Shown: in pieces, positions 14,600 through 21,803 of the stretch
Numbering within the stretch: position 1 is the stretch's first letter
Layout: every line of letters begins with the position of its first letter
From: Rhodocyclaceae bacterium UBA2346
GTDB taxonomy: Bacteria > Pseudomonadota > Gammaproteobacteria > Burkholderiales > Rhodocyclaceae
Length of the DNA: 21,803 nucleotides
Reading direction: 5' to 3'
NCBI GenBank assembly: GCA_002344625.1
Contig: DDUE01000053.1
Coordinates: 1-21,803 of the forward strand
Position numbers and translations under genes: made by a program
The notes under the pieces: model-generated
What the model was told of the DNA's origin: nothing
Databases searched by the model: none
Seen by the model: only the letters and a program-made list of their open reading frames with translations

Positions 14600-16606
14600 A
14601 TGTCGACCAACCGCCACCCCATCACGGCGCTCCTGCGTGCCACGGATACCGGCAAGATCGTCTCGGCCAAGGAGGCCGTGCGCCTGATCCGCGATGGTGA
14701 CACGATCGCGACCGGCGGTTTCGTCGGCATCGGTTTCGCCGAGAACATCGCGATTGCGCTGGAACGACGATTTCTCGAAGGGGAGGAGACCGATGTCGGC
14801 GGGCTGGGGCGGCCGCGCGATCTGACCCTCGTCTATGCGGCCGGACAGGGCGACGGCAAGGACCGGGGGCTCAACCATCTGGGGCACGAAGGCCTGATCA
14901 GCCGGGTGATCGGTGGCCACTGGGGGCTGGTGCCAAAGCTGCAAAGGCTGGCGGTGGCCGATCGCATCGAAGCCTACAACCTGCCCCAGGGCGTGATCGC
15001 GCATCTTTTCCGCGACATCGCGGCCGGCAAGCCGGGCACGCTGACCCGGGTCGGCCTGGGCACTTTCGTCGATCCGCGTTTCGGCGGCGGCAAGCTCAAC
15101 CCGAGAACGAGCACCGAGCTGGTGCGGGTCATCGAGATCGACGGCGAGGAGTACCTGTTCTACAAGGCGTTCCCGATCCATGTCGGCATCATTCGTGGTA
15201 CCACGGCCGATCCGGAAGGCAACATCACGATGGAAAAGGAGGCGCTGACGCTCGAAGCGCGGGCGATCGCGATGGCCGCGCGCAATTCGGGGGGGATCGT
15301 GATCGCCCAGGTCGAACGCGTGGCCGAGCGGGGCACGCTCAATGCGCGCCAGGTCAAGATCCCGGGTGTGCTGGTCGATTGCGTGGTGGTCGCGGAAAAA
15401 CCCGAGTACCACATGCAGACTTTCATCGAGCAGTACAACCCGGCCTTTTCGGGTGAGATCCGGGTGCCGACGTCGGCGCTCGCAAAAATGCACATGAGCG
15501 AACGCAAGGTCATCGCCCGCCGGGCGGCGCTCGAGCTGCGGGCCAACGCGGTGGTCAATCTGGGCATCGGCATGCCGGAAGGGGTGGCCGATGTCGCCAA
15601 CGAGGAGCAGATCATCGACCTGCTCACGCTCACCGCCGAACCGGGTGTGATCGGCGGCATCCCGGCCGGCGGCCTGAACTTCGGTGCCGCGACCAACACC
15701 CAGGCGATCATCGACCAGCCGAGCCAGTTCGACTTCTACGACGGCGGCGGGCTGGACATCGCCATTCTCGGCCTGGCGCAGGCCGATCGCGAAGGCAACC
15801 TGAACGTGTCCAAGTTCGGTCCGCGCCTAGCCGGGGCGGGCGGGTTCATCAACATTTCGCAGAATGCGAAGAACGTCGTGTTCGTCGGCACGTTTACCGC
15901 GGGCGATCAGGAGATCGCGCTGGAGGAGGGCAGGCTGCGCATCATCCGCGACGGCAAAGCCAGGAAATTCGTCGCCGAGGTCGAGCATCGCACCTTCAGC
16001 GGCTCGCAGGCCGCGAAGTGGGGCAAGAACGTTCTTTATGTGACCGAGCGCTGCGTGTTCCGGCTGGCCGCCGAGGGACTGGAACTGGTCGAGATCGCGC
16101 CCGGTGTCGATCTGCAACGGGACATTCTCGACCGGATGGATTTCGCGCCGCTCATGCGCATGCCACTGCGCCAGATGGATGCGCGCATCTTTCGCGACGA
16201 ACCGATGGGTCTGCGGGTGAACCTGCTGGAGCGGCCGCTCGAGGAGCGCCTGTTCTACGACCCGGACAAGAACCAGTTCTTCGTGGATTTTGCGGGTGTC
16301 AATATCCGTACCGTCGACGACATCGAGCGGGTCGGGCGCGCGGTCGACGCGCGGCTCGGGGCGGTCGGCCACAAGGTCAATGCAATCGTCAATTACGACC
16401 GTTTCTCGATCGTGCCGGAGTTGGTCGACGACTACATCGGCATGGTCAAGGCGCTGATGGATCGCCACTACCTCGACGTCACCCGTTATACCAGCAACAG
16501 CTTTCTGCGCATGCGCCTGGGTGAGGCGCTCGAGCGCTGCAAGCTGGCGCCGCGGATCTACGAGAACGAGGCGGAAGCCAAGTGCAGGCTGGGGCAGGCC
16601 GAATAG
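14600..16606 (+). CDS. Acyl-CoA:acetate/3-ketoacid CoA-transferase with C-terminal extension
   Basis: This is a 668-residue single-chain CoA-transferase of the propionate-CoA-transferase/YdiF type, moving CoA between short-chain acids. The start is set by AGGAG at 14585-14589 before the ATG at 14600. The N-terminal alpha-like half (~20-270) has [12 protein letters not shown]. The beta-like half (~290-510) has the catalytic Glu327 in G-I-G-M-P-E-G-V, near the position of Glu324 in Clostridium propionicum Pct, and the later [10 protein letters not shown] block. About 150 further residues, from roughly 520 to the end, lie beyond the usual ~530-residue length; similar ~660-residue proteins exist in proteobacteria as I recall, but the role of the extra domain is unknown to me. 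A role in short-chain acid or polyhydroxyalkanoate precursor metabolism is plausible. It is convergent with the next gene, 13 bases apart. Confidence 0.92.
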   Translation: MSTNRHPITALLRATDTGKIVSAKEAVRLIRDGDTIATGGFVGIGFAENIAIALERRFLEGEETDVGGLGRPRDLTLVYAAGQGDGKDRGLNHLGHEGLISRVIGGHWGLVPKLQRLAVADRIEAYNLPQGVIAHLFRDIAAGKPGTLTRVGLGTFVDPRFGGGKLNPRTSTELVRVIEIDGEEYLFYKAFPIHVGIIRGTTADPEGNITMEKEALTLEARAIAMAARNSGGIVIAQVERVAERGTLNARQVKIPGVLVDCVVVAEKPEYHMQTFIEQYNPAFSGEIRVPTSALAKMHMSERKVIARRAALELRANAVVNLGIGMPEGVADVANEEQIIDLLTLTAEPGVIGGIPAGGLNFGAATNTQAIIDQPSQFDFYDGGGLDIAILGLAQADREGNLNVSKFGPRLAGAGGFINISQNAKNVVFVGTFTAGDQEIALEEGRLRIIRDGKARKFVAEVEHRTFSGSQAAKWGKNVLYVTERCVFRLAAEGLELVEIAPGVDLQRDILDRMDFAPLMRMPLRQMDARIFRDEPMGLRVNLLERPLEERLFYDPDKNQFFVDFAGVNIRTVDDIERVGRAVDARLGAVGHKVNAIVNYDRFSIVPELVDDYIGMVKALMDRHYLDVTRYTSNSFLRMRLGEALERCKLAPRIYENEAEAKCRLGQAE

Positions 16607-16619
16607 CGGTCGGGCGGTT

Positions 16620-17336
16620 TCAGTCGCGCCCGGACCCGTCCGGATCGGCGGTTGCGGGGCCCGGGTCGGCCGCCTGTGCCACAGGCAGCACGGGTGGCGG
16701 CAGTTCGGCCTTGAACCACGCGCTCGCGAGCTGGCAAAAGCTGTCGAGTGTACCGGGCTCGATGAAGAGATCGCTCGCGTCCGGCACTTCGTGCCACGCC
16801 TTGCGTGCCGTGATCAGTTCGTAGGCGCGGGTGACGATCGCCCGCCCGGGGTCCTGCCCGCCGATGATCATGCACAGCGGCACGCTCAAGGCCGACAGCG
16901 GGGTGGCGCCGGCCAGATCGGGGCGGCCGCCACGACAGACCAGGGCGGAGAACACGTCCGGTGCCTTCCAGGCTGCCCGCACGGCGGCGCCGCACGCGGT
17001 GTCGAGCGCGATCAGGCCGATCGGCAGGCCTTGCAGCGGCGCCTGGTGGGCGATCCAGGCTGCCACCGCCAGAACGCGATTGGCGAGTTGCGGCACGTTG
17101 TAGCGCGCATCGGGGTCGCGGGCTTCTTCATGGTGGGTGAGCAGATCGACCAGCAGCGTCGCGTAGCCGACCCGCTGGACTGCACCGGCGATATACGCTT
17201 CGCGTGCTTCGGAATCGAGGACCGCGCCCGGCTTGAGGATGACGATCAGCCCCGCCAGATCGGGCGCGTGCGACAGGCGCGCGTCCAGCCATGCGCTTGC
17301 GGCCGGAATGCTCAGAATGGTGTTTCGAAGTTTCAC
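16620..17336 (-). CDS. Dienelactone-hydrolase-like protein, probably catalytically inactive
   Basis: This 238-residue protein aligns by eye with the small alpha/beta hydrolases of the dienelactone hydrolase group. It has G-Y-A-T-L-L-V-D-L-L-T (57-67), P-I-G-L (105-108), I-I-G-G-Q-D (158-162) and L-F-I-E-P-G-T-L (190-197). At the nucleophile elbow the usual G-A-S-T-G is replaced by A-L-D-T-A, so Ser becomes Asp112. The usual catalytic His is replaced by Asp189, and the H-G oxyanion motif is missing near residue 35. Only the acid Asp162 remains. The start is uncertain: GTG at 17336 fits the family N-terminus, but ATG 17501 has GGTGA upstream and would add 55 residues of unrelated composition. 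Last of the MEMO1, AMMECR1, pseudo-hydrolase group. A binding or scaffold role is inferred. Confidence 0.75.
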   Translation of the reverse strand: MKLRNTILSIPAASAWLDARLSHAPDLAGLIVILKPGAVLDSEAREAYIAGAVQRVGYATLLVDLLTHHEEARDPDARYNVPQLANRVLAVAAWIAHQAPLQGLPIGLIALDTACGAAVRAAWKAPDVFSALVCRGGRPDLAGATPLSALSVPLCMIIGGQDPGRAIVTRAYELITARKAWHEVPDASDLFIEPGTLDSFCQLASAWFKAELPPPVLPVAQAADPGPATADPDGSGRD

Positions 17337-17532
17337 GTCGGTTCGGTTTCCGGTTTGGGTCGGTTCCCCGTATGCAGCGAGCGTCTCACACCGTCCGCGG
17401 TGCGGCAAGCCGGGCCATTCGGCGGCGGCGATGGAGCGCAACCGGAGCACTGGCTGCGGCCGTCGCCGTGCATATGTCAGTATCGGGGCTGGAGAGGCCA
17501 TCGTATTCACCGGTGGCCCCAGAGCCACGCGC

Positions 17533-18096
17533 TCAGCCGGATTCCGACCAGGTGTCGACCGTATAGCGCGCCGCCATCAGGTTGCGCGCCGGCCGATCGG
17601 GCGCAAGCCCAGCCTTCTGCTTCAGTGCGGCGAAAAACATGGCCGGGTCGGGCAGTTGTTCCCAGACCTGTGGCAGGAAGGTCGCATTGCGGCAGCCGGC
17701 GAACAGGATCAAGCCGTCGACGCCCGGGCGAAGCGACTCGCACAACGCGCGTTCGTCGGCGAAATCGATGAACTCGGGCGCCGACAGCACCGATACCTCG
17801 ATCCGCAGGCCAGCCAGTTCGGCGGCATCGACCGGCGGAAAGCGGGGGTCGGCGGTCGCCGCCGAGATCGCATTGGCGACCAGGTCTTCACCCAGCGGAC
17901 GCTGCGGGCGGGTGCTGCCCATGCAGCCGCGCAACTCGCCCGCCTTGTCGAGGGTGACGAAGGACGCACCGCGCGCCCTGAGGCGTGGATCGTCGCCAGG
18001 GACGAGGCGTTCGCTGCCGGCAAGATGTCGCTCGATCGCGCGGCGGGCCAGCGCGGGCAGCGTGGCGCCGAGTTCAGTGGGCAAGGTTTCCGGCAT
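17533..18096 (-). CDS. amrA: AMMECR1-domain protein (AmmeMemoRadiSam system protein A)
   Basis: This 187-residue cytosolic protein consists of a single AMMECR1 domain. The signature L-R-G-C-M-G lies at residues 55-60, with the conserved D-P-R-F-P-P-V and I-E-V-S-V-L-S segments after it and the family's C-terminal K-Q-K-A-G-L block near the end. Length is normal. The start ATG at 18096 lies 23 bases inside the MEMO1-family gene, so the two are translationally coupled. In many bacteria and archaea AMMECR1, MEMO1 and a radical-SAM protein are encoded together; the reaction is not established to my knowledge. Here the radical-SAM gene is absent from the window. The symbol follows that system's naming and is tentative. 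Confidence 0.9.
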   Translation of the reverse strand: MPETLPTELGATLPALARRAIERHLAGSERLVPGDDPRLRARGASFVTLDKAGELRGCMGSTRPQRPLGEDLVANAISAATADPRFPPVDAAELAGLRIEVSVLSAPEFIDFADERALCESLRPGVDGLILFAGCRNATFLPQVWEQLPDPAMFFAALKQKAGLAPDRPARNLMAARYTVDTWSESG

Positions 18097-18901
18097 GAAG
18101 GGCGGGTTCCGAAAAGGCGAGGCTTGAATAGCCGACGACGCTGTTGCGGTCGCCCGCGGTGTCGCCGGAGTTGCGCAGGTCGAGCAGTTGCGGTTCGAGG
18201 CCGCGCCGCGCCGCCAGCAACATCATGCCGTTGAGCGCGGCCGCGCCGCAGGCCTGCTCGCGCATGAGCGGCGGCGCGCCCTTGAGTATCTGGCCGATCG
18301 TGGCGCGATCGGCCAGGCGTGCGTACTCGTACGGGGTGTAGTGGGACAGGTCCGAACTGATCACGATCAGCGTCTCTTCGCCTCCCCACAATGCTTCGAG
18401 CACCTCGACGACCGCGTCGGCCGGCGCGCCGCCCACCAGTATCGGAACGATTTCGAACTTGTCGAGAACGCTTTGCAGGAACGGCAGTTGCACTTCCAGG
18501 CAGTGCTCGTCGGCGTGCGGGGCGTCGTCCACGACGACGTCCGGCCGCGCCTGCAGGGCTTGCCAGTCGCGCCGGCTCACCGGGACCTCGCCCAGCGGCG
18601 TGGCGAATGCCTGGGCCGCCGCCAGCGCGAAACCGCGCACGGCCATCCGGTGCGCGGGGCCGATCACGACCACGCGCGAGATCTGGTGGCGAATCCGTTC
18701 GAGCAGCGCGTATGCGCTTGCCGCCACCGGGCCCGAATAGAGGTAGCCGGCATGCGGCACGACCAGCGCCTTGGGCGCCCCACCCGGTTCGGGCGGGAGC
18801 GCGAGGGCGAGCATCTCGGCGACCTGGGTGTGGAGCACGCGTGGGTCATCCGGGTAAAAGAAGCCTGCTGCCGCGGCGCGTCGGATCGAAGCTGAAGCCA
18901 T
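18074..18901 (-). CDS. amrB: MEMO1-family protein (AmmeMemoRadiSam system protein B)
   Basis: This 275-residue protein is of the MEMO1 / class III extradiol dioxygenase-like fold. The metal-site positions known from human MEMO1 are all present: His50 in V-P-H-A-G-Y-L-Y-S-G, His84 in G-P-A-H-R, His187 in S-S-D-L-S-H-Y, and the Cys at 218 in Q-A-C-G. The conserved E-V-Q-L-P-F-L-Q follows the D-E-H-C segment. The start is the ATG at 18901 with GGAGAG eight bases upstream; the longer frame beyond it is a shadow of ispD. First gene of the minus-strand group; a TATAAT lies about 100 bases upstream. Family function in bacteria is not settled; a redox or metal role is suggested by the human protein. 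Confidence 0.92.
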   Translation of the reverse strand: MASASIRRAAAAGFFYPDDPRVLHTQVAEMLALALPPEPGGAPKALVVPHAGYLYSGPVAASAYALLERIRHQISRVVVIGPAHRMAVRGFALAAAQAFATPLGEVPVSRRDWQALQARPDVVVDDAPHADEHCLEVQLPFLQSVLDKFEIVPILVGGAPADAVVEVLEALWGGEETLIVISSDLSHYTPYEYARLADRATIGQILKGAPPLMREQACGAAALNGMMLLAARRGLEPQLLDLRNSGDTAGDRNSVVGYSSLAFSEPALHAGNLAH

Positions 18902-18997
18902 ACGAGGATCTCTCCGGTTCGGACGTCTGCAAGCCGCCCGGGTCGTAGCGAACGCGAGTCTGCGGCCGGGGGTCGGCCGAAGCGAATGCGCGACCAA

Positions 18998-19003
18998 ATT
19001 ATA
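18998..19003 (-). promoter_or_regulatory. Consensus -10 element for the MEMO1-AMMECR1 unit
   Basis: A perfect TATAAT on the minus strand, 97 bases before the MEMO1-family start. The -35 position (ACGGCA at 17 bases) is poor. It lies in the same divergent gap as the ispD -10 box, the two being about 30 bases apart. Confidence 0.45.
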
Positions 19004-19033
19004 GCCCTTCGGCCGGATCGTGCCGTCCGTGGG

Positions 19034-19039
19034 TAGAAT
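19034..19039 (+). promoter_or_regulatory. ispD: ispD -10 element placed for a leaderless transcript
   Basis: TAGAAT (five of six) ends six bases before the ispD ATG. A start seven bases downstream of the -10 box would fall on the A of ATG. No ribosome-binding site is seen between them, which agrees with a leaderless mRNA. Confidence 0.45.
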
Positions 19040-19045
19040 CGCGCC

Positions 19046-19747
19046 ATGAAGACATTCCAGCCACGCCATTTCGCCATCGTTCCGGCTGCCGGAAGCGGTA
19101 GCCGCATGGGGTCCGAGAGGCCCAAACAGTATCTTGCGCTGTTGGGCCGGCCCCTCATCCATCATGCGCTTGCGGTCCTGTGTGCCGCGCCCGAGATCGA
19201 CAAGGTGTTCGTGGTGTTGTCGCTCGACGACCAGGAATGGCGCAAGCATGACTGGTCGAGTCTGGGCGCCAAGCTGGTGCCGCTGTTCTGCGGTGGGGCG
19301 ACCCGCGCCGACAGCGTGCTCGGCGGGCTGCGGGCGCTGGCCGATGTCGCGGTGCAATCCGACTGGGTGCTGGTGCATGACGCGGCCAGACCCTGTCTCG
19401 CGCCATGGCATGTCGACAAGCTGATTCACGAACTCGCCCACGACGAAGTCGGCGGTCTGCTGGCCGTGCCGGTGGCCGATACGCTCAAGCGCGCGGACGA
19501 TCGGCGCCATGTCGAGTCGACGGTCGCGCGCGACCGGCTGTGGCAGGCGCAAACGCCGCAGATGTTTCGCTACGTGATGCTGCGGCGCGCGCTCGAGGGT
19601 TGCCACCAGGTGACCGACGAGGCCAGCGCCATCGAGGCGGCAGGCCTGCATCCGCGCCTGATCGAGGGCGATGCCACCAATCTGAAAGTCACTTATCCGC
19701 TCGATCTGCATCTGGCCGAGTGGATTTTGAAGAATCGCGAGGGTTGA
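19046..19747 (+). CDS. ispD: 2-C-methyl-D-erythritol 4-phosphate cytidylyltransferase
   Basis: This 233-residue cytosolic enzyme transfers CMP from CTP to methylerythritol phosphate in the MEP isoprenoid pathway. The CTP-binding loop [10 protein letters not shown] (13-22) with Arg20 and Lys27 (P-K-Q) is intact. V-H-D-A-A-R-P (110-116) and the later Q-T-P-Q and T-D-E-A motifs are also intact. Length is typical. The gene ends one base before the ispF start (TGA-A-ATG), so the pair is an operon. It has no Shine-Dalgarno sequence and a -10 box almost touching the start codon. Confidence 0.97.
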   Translation: MKTFQPRHFAIVPAAGSGSRMGSERPKQYLALLGRPLIHHALAVLCAAPEIDKVFVVLSLDDQEWRKHDWSSLGAKLVPLFCGGATRADSVLGGLRALADVAVQSDWVLVHDAARPCLAPWHVDKLIHELAHDEVGGLLAVPVADTLKRADDRRHVESTVARDRLWQAQTPQMFRYVMLRRALEGCHQVTDEASAIEAAGLHPRLIEGDATNLKVTYPLDLHLAEWILKNREG

Positions 19748-19748
19748 A

Positions 19749-20246
19749 ATGAGTTTTCCATTCAGGATCGGGCAAGGTTTCGACGTGCATGCGCTGGTTC
19801 CGGGCCGGCCACTGATCATTGGCGGGGTGTCGATACCGTTCGAGCGCGGGCTGCTGGGGCACTCGGATGCCGACGTGCTCCTGCATGCGCTCACCGATGC
19901 GCTGCTCGGGGCGGCCGGGCTGGGGGATATCGGCAGGCTGTTCCCCGATACCGACCCCGCGCATGCCGGTGCCGATAGCCGGGTGCTGCTTCGGCATGCC
20001 TGGCAGGCGGTGCGAGCCGAGGGCTACGTCGCGGTCAATGTGGATGCTACCGTGATATGCCGGGCGCCGCGAATCCTGCCGCATGTGCCGGACATGGCCG
20101 CCAACATCGCTGCCGATTTGGGCATGGCGCGCACGGCGGTCAACATCAAGGGCAAGACGACCGAGAAACTCGGCTTCACCGGCCGCGGCGAGGGAATTGC
20201 GGCGCAGGTGGTGGTGTTGCTGGTAAGGGAGCGGGCTGTTGCTTGA
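19749..20246 (+). CDS. ispF: 2-C-methyl-D-erythritol 2,4-cyclodiphosphate synthase
   Basis: This 165-residue trimeric enzyme cyclises CDP-methylerythritol 2-phosphate, the MEP-pathway step two after IspD. Zinc ligands Asp12 and His14 (G-F-D-V-H) and His46 are present, with [13 protein letters not shown] and the C-terminal [14 protein letters not shown] signature. Length is normal. It follows ispD after one base and is translated from the same transcript, probably by coupling. Confidence 0.97.
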   Translation: MSFPFRIGQGFDVHALVPGRPLIIGGVSIPFERGLLGHSDADVLLHALTDALLGAAGLGDIGRLFPDTDPAHAGADSRVLLRHAWQAVRAEGYVAVNVDATVICRAPRILPHVPDMAANIAADLGMARTAVNIKGKTTEKLGFTGRGEGIAAQVVVLLVRERAVA

Positions 20247-20247
20247 A

Positions 20248-20278
20248 GAGGGGCGCGCCGGTAATCCGCGTGCCCCTC
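20248..20278. terminator. Hairpin between convergent ispF and host-attachment genes
   Basis: GAGGGGCGCG (20248-20257) pairs with CGTGCCCCTC (20269-20278): ten pairs with one G-T wobble and an 11-base loop. It starts two bases after the ispF stop. No T-run follows on either strand. It can serve both converging transcripts. Confidence 0.45.
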
Positions 20279-20306
20279 GCGCCGCGAGTGCTGCAGCGGC
20301 GGGTAT

Positions 20307-20747
20307 TTACAGGAAGATGCACGTTCCGAGCCGTTCGCGCAGTTGCGGCTCGGGTGACTTGGTGTAGTCTTTTTCGAAGCGCTCGGAGATCATCTGCGCG
20401 GTCGGGCCGTCCATGACCGCGTTGAGCATGCCCATGAAGGCGGGCGGGGCCACGACGATCGCGCGCCCGAATGCGTTGCGTGTGCGCCCGATGTAAAGCT
20501 CCTTGGCAATCTCCTGGGCAAAGACTTTCGCCTCGTGATCTTTCGGCGAAAAGTGCGGTTCCATGGCACCCTGACCATTTCCGGATGACGACAGGCTGCC
20601 GGAGCGGTCGGTGACGAGTTCGGAATTCTTGAGTCGGCTTTCCGGATGGAGCAGTTCCTTCACCAGCTTGAGACCCTTGTTCGGGCCCATGTTCTCGTAG
20701 AGTTTGGCCAGGCTGGCATTGGCTACTAGGATCCAGGTTATCGCCAT
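20307..20747 (-). CDS. Host attachment family protein
   Basis: This 146-residue soluble protein is of the family annotated as 'required for attachment to host cells' (Pfam Host_attach). The N-terminus is M-A-I-T-W-I-L-V-A-N-A-S-L-A-K-L-Y, the typical V-A-d-x-x-x-A-r-l-y opening strand. F-A-Q-E-I-A-K-E-L follows, then I-V-V-A-P-P-A-F-M-G and a C-terminal L-R-E-R-L. There is no signal peptide, so the name is historical. The fold is related to bacterial release-factor-like (baeRF) domains as I recall. The start is fixed by a perfect GGAGGT six bases before the ATG. Single gene, convergent with ispF. Function in this organism unknown; these genes are often general-stress linked, which the sequence here does not show. 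Confidence 0.88.
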   Translation of the reverse strand: MAITWILVANASLAKLYENMGPNKGLKLVKELLHPESRLKNSELVTDRSGSLSSSGNGQGAMEPHFSPKDHEAKVFAQEIAKELYIGRTRNAFGRAIVVAPPAFMGMLNAVMDGPTAQMISERFEKDYTKSPEPQLRERLGTCIFL

Positions 20748-21130
20748 TTTGTACCTCCGAGCTGATTGTGGGTGTGACATGCCGATGACGGCACTCACCA
20801 CTTTAGACCGGGAGTGTTCGACACGCAAAGGCGAAATGGTGCTCGACTGCTTGCCCCTGGCATTGTGACGCGTTGCTCGGTAAGCTGATGCTGCGCTGCA
20901 GCGTCCGTGCCGGTGCGGTGTGCTCGCTGCATTGCCCGGGCCCTGCGGTCGTGCAGGCGGCGGGCGTTCGAGCGGGGCCTGGCCGCGCTGCAATTCGAAT
21001 CGGAGTCCGATCCATGAACCGTCCACCCATCAAGTTCCGCCCGCGCCGGGCTCGCGGCGTTCGACCCTTGGCCCGCGTTCGCGGCCGGTGCAGCCAGGCT
21101 GCATGCTCGCACCGTCTGGCGGTCGCCTGA
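20748..21130. other. Divergent 383-base gap with no clear promoter
   Basis: This is the divergent gap between the host-attachment gene and the esterase. It holds the ribosome site of the former and a possible 38-codon leader ORF. No recognisable sigma-70 promoter, repeat or RNA is visible on either strand. Confidence 0.4.
21014..21130 (+). CDS. Possible 38-codon Arg-rich leader ORF in frame with the esterase
   Basis: The ATG at 21014 has GGAGT about seven bases upstream. The frame runs 38 codons, is rich in Arg (M-N-R-P-P-I-K-F-R-P-R-R), and its TGA is followed at once by the esterase ATG in the same frame. It may be a translated leader feeding re-initiation, an N-terminal part cut off by a nonsense change, or chance. 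The composition resembles no known domain. Confidence 0.25.
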   Translation: MNRPPIKFRPRRARGVRPLARVRGRCSQAACSHRLAVA

Positions 21131-21803
21131 ATGGCCGCCCGCAAGCGTGCTTCCCCGCTGACCAAGGCCTTCTCGCGCGGGCTCGCGGCACTCACCCGCA
21201 ACACCTTGCAGGTTGGACGCAGTGCCGCGCGCAAGGCGCTCAAACCCGCCATCGCGCAACTCACCAAACCATCGGGTAGCGGCGACTGGCTTGCCGGCCT
21301 GGCGATGGGGCCGGCCGGCGCGCGCAGCTTCCGGGTCTATCGCCCGCCCGCCGTCGCGGCGGGCGAGCGCTTGCCCTTGCTGGTGATGCTGCATGGCTGC
21401 GGGCAGAACGCCAACAGCTTCGCGTCGAGCACCCGGATGAACGCGATCGCCGCGCGCGAGCGCTTCATCGTGCTCTATCCCGAGCAGGAGCGGATCGCCA
21501 ACGCCCAGGGTTGCTGGAACTGGTTCGACACCCGCTCGGGGCGCGCCTATGGCGAGGCGGAGTTGATCATGAATGCGATCGACCAAACCTGTCTTCTCTA
21601 TCCGGTGGATCGGGAACGGGTCGCGGTGGCGGGGCTTTCGGCCGGTGCGAGCATGGCCGCGCTGCTGGTCAGCCGCCACCCCGAGCGCTTCAAGGCCGTG
21701 GTGATGCATTCGGGGGTTCCGCCTGGAACGGCGCGAAGCGGCGTCGGCGCGCTCGGGGCGGCAGAGCGTCGTGGAGGGGAAGGGGGTAGATGTCGGGGGT
21801 CGC
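21131..21803 (+). CDS. PHB-depolymerase-family esterase (LpqC type), 3' partial
   Basis: About 224 residues are visible before the window ends. After a basic, Ala-rich N-terminal segment (1-50) without a signal peptide comes the alpha/beta hydrolase core typical of PHB depolymerase / feruloyl-esterase proteins. It has L-L-V-M-L-H-G-C-G-Q (84-92, oxyanion H-G), L-Y-P-E-Q (115-119), G-C-W-N-W-F-D (127-133) and the nucleophile elbow G-L-S-A-G-A-S-M with Ser170. M-H-S-G-V-P-P-G-T-A follows. The Asp and His of the triad lie beyond the edge. After about base 21740 the translation turns Gly/Arg-rich and stops resembling the family, suggesting poor sequence. Intracellular hydrolysis of hydroxyalkanoate or aromatic esters is possible. 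The start ATG directly follows an in-frame TGA. Confidence 0.85.
   Translation, partial: MAARKRASPLTKAFSRGLAALTRNTLQVGRSAARKALKPAIAQLTKPSGSGDWLAGLAMGPAGARSFRVYRPPAVAAGERLPLLVMLHGCGQNANSFASSTRMNAIAARERFIVLYPEQERIANAQGCWNWFDTRSGRAYGEAELIMNAIDQTCLLYPVDRERVAVAGLSAGASMAALLVSRHPERFKAVVMHSGVPPGTARSGVGALGAAERRGGEGGRCRGS

Noticed and set aside
18188..18895. A 235-codon plus-strand frame opposite the MEMO1-family gene
   Set aside because: The minus strand carries all MEMO1 metal-site motifs; the plus frame is a third-position bias shadow.
18902..19894. Upstream extension of the MEMO1-family frame by 331 codons
   Set aside because: The extension runs antisense through ispD and has no similarity to the family; the ATG at 18901 has a proper ribosome site.
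1..21803. tRNA, rRNA, insertion sequences, CRISPR arrays
   Set aside because: Scanned by eye on both strands; no cloverleaf with an intact T-loop motif, no transposase-like protein and no spaced repeats were seen. A computed search could still find a small RNA.

Overview
The window looks like one complete chromosomal contig, or most of one, from a high-GC betaproteobacterium. Rhodocyclales (Azoarcus/Thauera-like) is my best guess. The guess rests on GC of about two thirds in typical genes, the codon bias, a SerB with an N-terminal extension, and mfd lying close to and divergent from ispD-ispF. No rRNA or tRNA gene is visible, so the placement is inference. The first ~170 bases are almost pure G/C and the last ~50 bases become G-rich and lose family similarity, so both ends look like poor sequence.

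Layout. (1) 172-2243, plus strand: the C-terminal part of a large outer-membrane beta-barrel protein, then a small cysteine-rich lipoprotein. (2) 2281-6550, minus strand: a compact peptide-secretion operon. In transcription order it holds an 88-aa precursor with a double-glycine-type leader, a 144-aa cysteine-rich protein of unknown function, a perfect 13-bp intercistronic hairpin, an HlyD-type membrane-fusion protein and a peptidase-C39 ABC transporter. A CRP-like palindrome lies upstream. This is the most novel part of the window. (3) 6798-12287, minus strand: mfd, then a DAHP synthase whose stop codon overlaps the start of serB. (4) 12288-19045: accessory genes between mfd and ispD. They are a lower-GC SAM methyltransferase that looks acquired, an alpha/beta hydrolase, an acyl-CoA:acetate/3-ketoacid CoA-transferase with an extra C-terminal domain and its own promoter, and a minus-strand group of MEMO1-family protein, AMMECR1-domain protein and a dienelactone-hydrolase-like protein that seems to have lost its catalytic triad. 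(5) 19046-20246, plus strand: ispD-ispF of the MEP isoprenoid pathway, with a possibly leaderless ispD. (6) 20307-20747, minus strand: a 'host attachment' family protein. (7) 21131 to the end, plus strand: the N-terminal part of a PHB-depolymerase-type esterase.

How the genes work together. The leader peptide matches the canonical C39 recognition pattern when cleavage is placed after Gly48, which would release a 40-residue core with no cysteine. HlyD and the C39 ABC protein would export it; no TolC-like outer-membrane partner is present here. The cysteine-rich protein sits where a maturation or immunity factor would sit. MEMO1 plus AMMECR1 are two of the three parts of the known AmmeMemoRadiSam association; the radical-SAM partner is absent and a pseudo-hydrolase occupies the third place. 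The remaining genes are housekeeping: DNA repair, aromatic amino acids, serine and isoprenoids.
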